From the NCBI RefSeq assembly GCF_029784135.1, contig NC_073746.1, positions 293,284,089-293,348,088 of the forward strand: DNA of 64,000 nt, given 5' to 3'. Shown piece after piece: positions 56,180 through 64,000 of this stretch. The translations under genes were made by a program, and so were the position numbers. The notes beneath the pieces are model-generated. The model made no database searches. It was not told the DNA's origin and saw only the letters and a program-made list of their open reading frames with translations. This DNA is from Toxorhynchites rutilus septentrionalis. Lineage: Eukaryota; Arthropoda; Insecta; Diptera; Culicidae. Position 1 is the first letter of the stretch, and every line of letters starts with the position of its first letter.

Positions 56180-56670
56180 ATACTATCGGAGTCCGATAAG
56201 TACTTAGCCTACAAAAAAAACATTTTTTTTTTTTTGGAAAAGTGGCGATTTATTTCTCAATATAGTCTCTTTTTAACTCGATACACCCAGCGATGCTCCA
56301 AATTCCTTAATCCATCTGAAAAATACGTTTTCTCGAGTTCTGCAAAATAGTCCTCCGTGGCGGCGATGACCTCCTCATTCGACTCAAATTTCTGCCCTGC
56401 GAGTGACTTTTTCAAGTTTGGAATCAAAAAAAGTCGCACGAGGCCAAATCTGGAGAATACGGTGGATGGCAATTCGACCAATTTGGCCGTCGCGACGGCG
56501 GAATTTCATTTTTTTCATTTTTCTAAAGTCCGTGGACACGCTCGCTTCCACACACGATCAAAACAATACTACGACTCCGATTCGGCTGAAATTTTGACAG
56601 TAGCCGTTCATGAGAATTTACTACACTGACTATACTATACTGGACTATACTATATCGGACCGCCCTCGTA
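56180..56670 (-). mobile_element. Internally deleted mariner derivative
   Basis: The ends GGAGTCCGATAAGTACTTAG (56188 on) and, inverted, CGAGGGCGGTCCGATATAGT (from 56670 on the minus strand) match imperfectly. The minus strand keeps only the end of a transposase: YSPDLAS-CDFF-type codons near 56440-56460 with a frameshift, then NLKKSLAGQKFESNEEVIAA and DGLRNLEHRWVYRVKKR. At about 0.49 kb, most of the gene between the 5' region and the last catalytic aspartate has been deleted. This is how MITEs commonly arise from mariners. Confidence 0.7.
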
Positions 56671-57957
56671 GATTCCAGAATAACTATGAATTACAATGGA
56701 GAAATGCACAAGTTGAACAAACATAAAAAAATATTTCACCGTTTAGTACGATACCAGAAATGTGTTTCGATTCGTTAAAATGTTTAATTATACGGCTTTC
56801 ATATGGTGCAGTTTCGATGGTCAATATGTTTTTTTTTTTCATAGAAAACGTTCATCTCAAAATTGATCCCTTCTGGGAGAAGTCACATTCATGGATCATT
56901 TCTAATTATTATTTCTTAATTTCAACCAATTAGAAGCTTTATGAATAAATGGCATGTCTACTTCACATTAGTTAAACATTGCGTGTTCTGAAAATTGTGG
57001 TCCAAAATAGTTTGAGAATCCCTGGTCTAGGAAATGTAGGATTCTCGTGGAATAAGAGTAAAGTGTATCCAGTATTATTGGAATTAATAATTGTTAGACT
57101 TGGTTATATTTTCCCCATCAGTTACCCATTAATCTGAGGTTTTGCTGAATTAGAAAGTTTAAAATATAAAGTTTTTCTCCTGGGCTATTTTTTATTTACC
57201 AAATTTGATTAAATAGTGTTATTTGTTCTTCCAAATCTTCTAGTATTTTTTATGACAGCTATGTTAAAAATAAGATTAATATATTTCAACTTGTTTCGAG
57301 AATCTCTTCCGAATTCCTCGTTTTCCACTATATCTTTCTGATAGAAATATATGAAAAAAATATCGAAGGGAGCGTGTTTTGAGATATAACAGTTTTTAAT
57401 TTTTAATTTCAATTTTTGAGTAAGATTTTTTACCGATGTATTTAAAATGTTATCTTTCCCAAAATCATTGATTTCCCAACAACTTTATCGTACATATTTC
57501 GATCAAAGACCATAAAACAGAACGATCTGGCTGAAACTTGGTGTGTTCTTTTCCAAGAGATGCTACTAACTAAGCATAACCTCGATACGCGTCAGTAGTG
57601 CTATCTCTTAGTAATCATCGAACCAATCAACAGCTTTTCTCAAACCCTTCCGAGTGGCCTTAAGATGAAGTTGTAGCCTTCCTCAAATTGATTTTTGTTC
57701 ATAGCTGGAAGCGAAAGAATCGGAAAATACAAAGCCTATCCTATTTCAGTTAATTCAAAAGTTTGCATATTTCCTCTACATGGGAGTGGCGACAGCACCA
57801 CACAAATCATCGTCCCCGTTTCAAGGCTATCAAACATTATATTGAAAAGTATCGTATTTCAATTCAATTGCGAAGCCAATCATAGTTAAACGTTAGCGCA
57901 ATACTTACCCTACTTCAGTACCGCTTCAGCCAGCGAGCAGCATCCAAAATCGCTCTT
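56671..57957. other. Unrecognised AT-rich sequence
   Basis: 57200-57500 has general similarity to 34500-34700 (for example AAAATATCGAAGGG, then GTGTTTTGAGA in both), so a diverged dispersed repeat is likely. No gene was seen. Confidence 0.45.
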
Positions 57958-57961
57958 TTAA

Positions 57962-58037
57962 CACGTTGAGTGCCACGGGTTTATAGCGACTCTATGTAAA
58001 TTTTAAAACTTATTAGACTGACGTGGCAGTCAACGTG
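57962..58037. mobile_element. Tiny TTAA-flanked element
   Basis: TTAA (57958-57961) is followed by CACGTTGAGTGCCACG, and CGTGGCAGTCAACGTG (58022-58037) is followed by TTAA (58038-58041). The 16-bp inverted repeats match at 15 positions. At 76 bp it is almost nothing but termini. Confidence 0.8.
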
Positions 58038-58507
58038 TTAAAGGCTACGAAAGAGAGAGCGAGAAAGATATTAGAAACAAAATCACGCTAACAGAAATAT
58101 TCTACTAAATAGGGAAAAATCGACACGAGCTTTTCGGACAACCAAATATAGGGGAAGGGTGATAAAGACGTACACCATTAGTAAAAATTGATTTTTTTTC
58201 TTGAATTTCACAAAAGCCTGTCATCTGAGTTGGTTTATTACAGCCATCTGAGCCATCTGAGTAGGTTTATTGAACGAATGCTTCAGTCCGTTTATTTCAC
58301 CAGTTCGAAAGCCAATTTCTGACTTCCGTCATGGACTTTCCATAGAATCTAGGTCCAGAAGATGTCGCACTAGCTCTAGCTGTCTGAAAACTGTCGAAAG
58401 TGGTCCCAGCTGTGGTGAAAAATTGGAGTTTTCGAGATACCGTATATGTGTTGTTCTTGGAATGTTGGAATTCAACGCAGCTGTGTTCACGGGGGACCCT
58501 TCCTTAA

Positions 58508-59291
58508 CACGTTCGTCGCCCAACGCGACGTTTCTGAGTTTCACGCGTGGTCCAACTTGCGGATAAAATATCAAATGAAGATCAAATTTTGTTTTTAGGC
58601 AACTTTTCCATGATCTAGCAACATTTTTTTTTAATTTGAAGACGAATTGATAATAATAACACATGCCAAAGTCATATTACATGGGCTTTGCAAAAAAAAA
58701 ATGCAGTACAAACCATCCATACTATAAATTATTAAAAAGTATAGTATAAACATTATAATAATATGGTTATAATTTTATTATAATATGTAGAAAACTACAT
58801 ATCCAATAGTTACATTTCGGTGCCTATTCTGTCAAATTTCAGCTTCATAGTTTTGAGTTCCTCGATTCGTGCTTTTTGAACAACATTTTCAGCACATGAC
58901 ACCTGGGCTGGCGGGTGCAAGTCATCACCAGATTAGTACGTCTTCAATAGGATCAGCACTCGAGTTCACGCTGGACCAATGTTTATGATGTGACTAAAGC
59001 AACTAACGTTCATAATGTGGCTTTTTTCATCGATTCATGTTTTTAGATAGGCTATAACTGTAAATGTAACCCAACGAATCATATACATTTATGAATGAAT
59101 TCGACGGTTAGTATAAACGGTATAGTATAAACATTATAATAATATGGTTATGATTTTATTATAATATGTAGAAAACTACATATCCAATAGTTACATTTCG
59201 GTGCCTATTCTGTCAAATTTCTTTTAAAAATCCTATTCAATTTTAACGAGGAAAGTGTCAACCATATCTGTGTGACGAGGTGACGAAAGTG
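58508..59291. mobile_element. TTAA-flanked element with internal duplication
   Basis: TTAA (58504-58507) is followed by CACGTTCGTCGCC, and GGTGACGAAAGTG is followed by TTAA (59292-59295). The ends match at 11 of 13 positions. Inside, a 104-base segment at about 58738-58842 is repeated at 59119-59222 (both contain AAACTACATATCCAATAGTT). No transposase is encoded. It may instead be two smaller insertions sharing outer TTAA sites. Confidence 0.55.
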
Positions 59292-59295
59292 TTAA

Positions 59296-60208
59296 CAGCT
59301 TTTATAGCCTCTTCCATCCGATGGTTTATCCATAACTTCCGGTTGCTCTTGCAAACCTAGTTAGTGGGCATCTGTTGAGATAAAAAAGGAGAAGAAAATC
59401 AAATTGTTTCCAAAACAAAATGTATGTCTTTTCCTTCGATGGAGTGTCCGTCTTACCCGACTTGATAGGTATTTTTATGTCATCAATATTTCTGGAGTAA
59501 AATTGAGAAAACTCACCACGGATTCGATAAACTGGAAGAAAAGTGATGCTAAAGCACTCACGTAACGAAAAATACCCCAAAAAAATACTCGTTCACAATA
59601 AGCACCTTTTTTTCTGCAGACGAAAATTTACATCGAGCTGCTCTTTGTAGATTACTTTTTTATTTTTATTTACAAGGGAAAGACGGACACCCCAATATAA
59701 TTGATAAATTACATTTTTAATTTAAATTTTTATGATGTAAACTTGCAATACAGTGAATCAATATCTTTGACTCTTACTGTGTACACCTAGCTGGCTTTCT
59801 GTTAAAATTGTAAATAAAAACCAAAAATTAATCTATAAAGATCAGCTCGATGTAAATTTTCGTCTGCAGAAAATAATATTCTCATTGTTATCGAGTAATT
59901 TTTTGTGGTATTTCCATACAAAGAAATGCAAATTTCTAGATAACTCGAGAATTAATCAAGCAAACGGAGCCAAATTTGGCATGTGACGACTTTCCCCTAC
60001 ATCTCAAAAGACGAGGTCGAGTATTCGCTTCAGAAAAAATAAGAAACAAATTCTTCAGTGATGGAAAGAAAGAAAAACGTTGGGAGAAGCTTGGGTGATA
60101 GATTCACTTCTGTGAGTTATTCACATAAATATAGGGGAAGGTCAGGAAGGACGGACAAAGTGGGAATGATGGACACCTATGTATGGTTGATGAATACGTT
60201 TTTATTTT
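59296..60208. other. No recognised gene; single unit of the composite repeat
   Basis: 59935-59990 holds one partial unit (GATAACTCGAGAATTAATCA, AGCCAAATTTGGCATGTG) of the 141-bp family. GGGGAAGG...GACGGAC motifs near 60131 also occur near 28475 and 58149. Confidence 0.5.
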
Positions 60209-60478
60209 AAATAGTAATAGTAATAGTAATAGTAATAGTAATAGTAATAGTAATAGTAATAGTAATAGTAATAGTAATAGTAATAGTAATAGTAATAGTA
60301 ATAGTAATAGTAATAGTAATAGTAATAGTAATAGTAATAGTAATAGTAATAGTAATAGTAATAGTAATAGTAATAGTAATAGTAATAGTAATAGTAATAG
60401 TAATAGTAATAGTAATAGTATCAGTAATAGTATCAGTAATAGTAATAGTAATAGTAATAGTAATAGTAATAATCATAG
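60209..60478. repeat. (AGTAAT)n hexanucleotide repeat
   Basis: About 44 units, nearly perfect, with TATCAG variants at 60419-60435. All three frames of both strands stay open across much of it, giving Asn-Ser or Ile-Thr repeats. These are artefacts of the simple repeat and not proteins. Confidence 0.95.
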
Positions 60479-61309
60479 TAGATTTATATAAGTATTAAGT
60501 ACCGCTAAATAATTAGTAATAACAAGCTTCGCCAGTAACGCCGGCTGAGTGTATCCTATGGCTTACCTTTCCTACTAACACATTCCTAAATTCCCGAGAC
60601 ATTTATAAGAGGTCGTAGAGTTCTTTATGAGATGTTAAACTAACATTCCTTCCCTTTCCTGAGCAGTTGTATGGACGGGGCCAGGACAATTCCTAACTGT
60701 TGGAGAAAGCATGCCTTTATATTATGAGATATTACCAATCATCAGCAACGGATGGGAGGCTAGTTTTTAACGTATCCGTTCTGAATTTGTACCACCTACG
60801 ACATTGTACAACTTGATCAATGCTAATGCTTATGCTAAAAGAGGTCGATACCGTACCGTTGTCATCGCGGATACACTTCGTTTCGTTTTCACCGTGAAGT
60901 GAAAACAGGAGCAAGACCCATATTGTTGAGAAGTCCATCTATTCCCAATTTCTTTTACTAACTGTTGTTTTAAATACAGAAAGAGATGTAACAAAAAATG
61001 TTCTCGAGTTACTATCGTTTCGCAACAATGTTTACGCAGTGCGATTTGCTGACATCATCAGGGAATTACGGTTTCGTCTGTTTTCCTTGTCTCGCGTGCT
61101 TCAGTATCAGTATTCTCAGTATTGCAATACTTCGGGGTCTTGTGTAACGTGATATGATTTATTTTGGAACTTTTTTGAGGAAGATTGACTGTTATGTTTA
61201 AATCATTTGAAGGACCGGAAATAGAGATGATTGATTATTACTATCGTGAAACAAATTGCGTTAACGCTGATTGTTTCAAAAGCTAAAAAACAACTTATAA
61301 ATTTTAATA
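60479..61309. other. Unrecognised sequence
   Basis: No gene or element was recognised. Confidence 0.4.
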
Positions 61310-61739
61310 CAGGGAAACTTCGATATAACGTTCCCTCGTTATAACGTACCCTCGATATAACGTCATTCGATATAACGTACATTTTACCTCGATATAACGT
61401 ACACATGTTCAATGTGTAAAAAATATTTTCCGAAATAGGTACTGAGAGTTTCATGTCAATCTCACAGGTTCAACAAAGGCCTCTTGCTGGTCTGTACTTT
61501 TAACCAATCTCGAAATACAACTATGATTCCGGATTCTAAATGAATCAACAGCATGAAGGGGAACATCGGGAGAAAGGTTGACTTCATCTTTTAGTGGAAC
61601 TTTTTCATCATTATTTATTTACCTCACCCAAACAACAACACAAAAAAGTAATATAAGCTATGTTCCTGAGTTCTTTATTTTGCTTCGATATAACGTACAA
61701 TTTGGAAAGAGAAATGTACGTTATATCGCAGTTTACCTG
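61310..61739. mobile_element. pogo-like MITE with TA duplication
   Basis: TA (61308-61309) is followed by CAGGGAAACTTCGATATAAC, and the right end, read inward, is CAGGTAAACTGCGATATAAC next to TA (61740-61741). The CAG start and TA duplication fit pogo/Tigger-type elements. At least four further CGATATAACGT copies lie inside at 61350-61400 and 61684-61694. There is no transposase in the 430 bp. Confidence 0.8.
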
Positions 61740-61741
61740 TA

Positions 61742-63547
61742 TATGGTTCCCAAACCATTGTTGCTTCCTATTATTTCAAATTAAACACAAGTTTAATCCA
61801 TGATGTTCGGGGGATTGTCCACACACTACAAGGGATAATAAGGAGAGATCGTTTCTGTGCCCATCTGAAAGCATAAATTTTCCCCACCCCGAACCGGACG
61901 TAAATTTGCCGACTCTGACTGGCAGACTGCCCGTTAAGCTCTGTTTATCGCCAATAATTACCAACGTCGGAAATAAAATGCGGTACACAACATATCACGT
62001 CTTTTTTATTTCCCTTTATAATAGCTATTTTCTCCACCGCGGTTATATTTTTGCGGCATGCGTTCGGTTCGTTTTTTATCAATTCAAATTATACACACAC
62101 ACCCATCGAACGTCGCTATCACGAGATGAGAAATTTGCGATGCTGCAGCCGGCTTTCATCCGTCAGCAGCTGCACGTGCAAATCAAGTGAGCAAAACCAT
62201 TTTTTTTTGTTACTGTTGTTTTGTTTTTATTTTGCGCAATGTGGTTCATTCACTTTCCCGTATTATTTTTTTTTTTCGTGTGTAGCCTTCGGGGCGGGTA
62301 ATGAAGGAAAAGCGTGCAAAATGACTGTAACAGTGGCTGGCGAGTGGTTTGCAATCAATGTGATAATGAGTGCAGAAACATGAACGAAAACCTGCTATCA
62401 CCAAACGGGCGCCAACGGTGGTGCAATTTCTTTTTCGTGGTTGCAATTGCAAATCTTCGGCATGCAAATTTTGAATGGAAAAGGAAACCATTTGGAGTTG
62501 GAAAAAATGTAGTTGATTCTAGTTTCAAATGAGTTTTCCAATCTGCATAAATGAAACAGGAAATTCATGTTTTCCCTATGCATATGTAATCGAACAGCTC
62601 TATTCGGTGGAACAAGTTAGCCACTGAAATTATGCTGATAGCGTTGGCTCCACTGACTGGGAACATAGAGATCATATCTCAAGCAATAATACTTAGCATT
62701 AGCCAACTAACTATCCACCAACTGTCGTAAAATACTATCGTTTGACAGTTTAATTAGCGCTAATGAATTTCTCCCCATAATGTGCTGTAAGTTAGGGAGG
62801 AAGCTCTTGTCTAATTGAATTATCAGTAGCGTGTGGGTACGTGAGACTGAATCCCAATTGTGACGCCGATAGCACTAACCATACGAGTCGTAAAAAAGAA
62901 TCCATTAACAGCTTCATTGCACGTCTACCCGAAATCGTTGTGTTTGTGTGCATTTCGAAACAATTGTGCGGTGAAATATTTTTGAGTGTTCAGGATTTGG
63001 TCATAAAATTAAAATTAATTCACACAGAGAATTGGTTTAATTCGCAGCTTATGCGATACCATTTCACACAGAGAATTGGTTTAATTCGCAGCTTATGCGA
63101 TACCATTTCCATCTACTCATAGAGCAAGAATGTGGCTTAAATTTGTTTTTGTACAGCTTAGGCAAAATGGTGACAATGGGTCAAAAAAGGTAGTTTTCGA
63201 ACTGTTTGTGGAATAACTATCGTAAATTAGAGTGAAACATAATTCTGATTACGTAGAAATGTTCTTTAATGATAAACACTCGTAAATGTTCAAGGAATTG
63301 TACAATTCAAACAATATTAATTTTTCACTGAACTACGATTAAATGAAAGTTGACCCAATCTCACCCCTTAGAGGGAGTGACAATGTGTCAAAGTAGTGAA
63401 TATTACTTTCTATTAGGAATTGTGTTTAGAAATCAATTTCTCAATAACTTCAAGATAACTTAACAACATGTAGGTGTCTTGAATGATTATTTGAGGTACG
63501 AAAATGTCAATCCACCTAGAATTGCGATGGAAATGTTTATATACAGA
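61742..63547. other. No recognised gene; one tandem duplication
   Basis: 63021-63064 and 63065-63108 are perfect tandem copies of a 44-base unit (CACACAGAGAATTGGTTTAA...). The GC-richer part 62040-62420 has short frames without domains. Confidence 0.5.
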
Positions 63548-63862
63548 AGGGTGCCAATGAAAATGGTAATTTCTAATTTCAAAAAGTTACCTCATAAAAA
63601 ATGTTCACCACCTCGAAAAAAAACACGCTATGCCAAATATTAGCTCAATCGGACTTAAGGGAGAGTGGCGCAAAGCGGTCAAATTTGATTTTTTTGAAAA
63701 TCGAAAATTACCCAAGGGGGGAGTAAAGAAAAACCGATTCCGAAAAATACGATTGAGCTGATATTTGGCATAGGGTGTTTTTTCGAGGTGATAAACATTT
63801 TGTATAGGGTAACTTTTTGAAATTTTAGAGTCGATTTCTTCCCATACATTCATTGTCACCCT
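63548..63862. mobile_element. Short copy of the GGTGCCAATGAA MITE
   Basis: It begins AGGGTGCCAATGAAAATGG and ends ATTCATTGTCACCCT. The inner matches CGCTATGCCAAATATTAGCT (63629) and GCTGATATTTGGCATAGGGT (63756) are the same as in the 2613-3572 element. The arms are about 130 bases and the loop is about 60 bases, so nearly the whole 315 bp can fold back. Confidence 0.8.
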
Positions 63863-64000
63863 AATATACAGCCATTCCATGTCTAACCGATATAGTGATT
63901 CTCAGATTTTCGTGAAAAGTGGTAGTTCTGTTCTTTATCGCAAAACATTAGACCTGAATTTTTTATCATTAGGTTGATCATTTTCATTTTAGGGTTTCCC

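Noticed and set aside
60183..60491. Open frames encoding long Asn-Ser or Ile-Thr repeats
   Set aside because: They are read-through of a hexanucleotide microsatellite, open in many frames of both strands.
1..64000. A coordinated multi-gene or novel defence-type system
   Set aside because: No cluster of host coding sequences exists in the window. All recognisable proteins are transposases, integrase or reverse transcriptase, and all but one are clearly broken.

Overview
The window looks like gene-poor, repeat-dense nuclear DNA from a mosquito, most likely a culicine and probably Aedes. This rests on three things: AT-rich eukaryotic sequence without operons, several insect-type transposase families, and a tRNA-derived SINE at 41431-41705 whose tail (about GCCATTCAAGAAGAAGAAG) resembles the Feilai-type SINEs of Aedes as I remember them. 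No host gene can be supported from start to end. Two stretches (9531-9836 minus and 10094-10284 plus) are weak candidates for coding or exonic sequence. The rest is transposable elements, MITEs, minisatellites and unrecognised AT-rich sequence, as expected for an intergenic or intronic block.

Layout. 1-8.5 kb: MITEs (1111-1794, 2613-3572, 7632-8159), a 0.72-kb repeat with a second copy 45.6 kb away, and decayed Tc1/IS630 and hAT transposases. 8.5-13 kb: mostly unrecognised. 13.0-13.7 kb: a foldback MITE. 14.08-18.80 kb: a decayed LTR retrotransposon with 224-bp LTRs, a polypurine tract, an integrase remnant, and 197-bp and 27-bp tandem arrays in its internal region. 19.0-20.2 kb: a non-autonomous hAT element with an 8-bp target duplication and a mariner fragment inside it. 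20.2-24 kb: Tc1/mariner-superfamily remnants, including an inverted-duplicated Tc3-like copy. 24-26.7 kb: a tandem-repeat element and the 3' parts of two non-LTR retrotransposons.

28.5-34.1 kb: pieces of a composite element with a CCGGCAAACTTCGTC terminus and about 141-bp internal units, fused to a broken DUF4817-type transposase. 37.5-40.4 kb: a deleted mariner and a roughly 120-bp-unit array carrying two MITE insertions. 41.4-46 kb: a SINE, a minisatellite, a long perfect hairpin and a small TTAA element. 47.5-52.6 kb: the second copy of the 0.72-kb repeat, a mariner with a LINE inserted in its 3' untranslated region, and a nearly intact DD34D mariner at 51.3-52.5 kb with a single visible nonsense change. 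54-64 kb: a minisatellite element, a deleted mariner, two more TTAA elements, a long hexanucleotide repeat, a pogo-like MITE and a second copy of the MITE seen at 2.6 kb.

The elements do not form a pathway. What the window records is the order of insertion, nesting, decay and tandem amplification of at least nine DNA-transposon lineages plus LTR and non-LTR retroelements. I found no convincing new biological system. The most informative loci are the near-intact mariner, the scattered TTAA-flanked mini-elements, and the composite repeats whose internal units have amplified in tandem.
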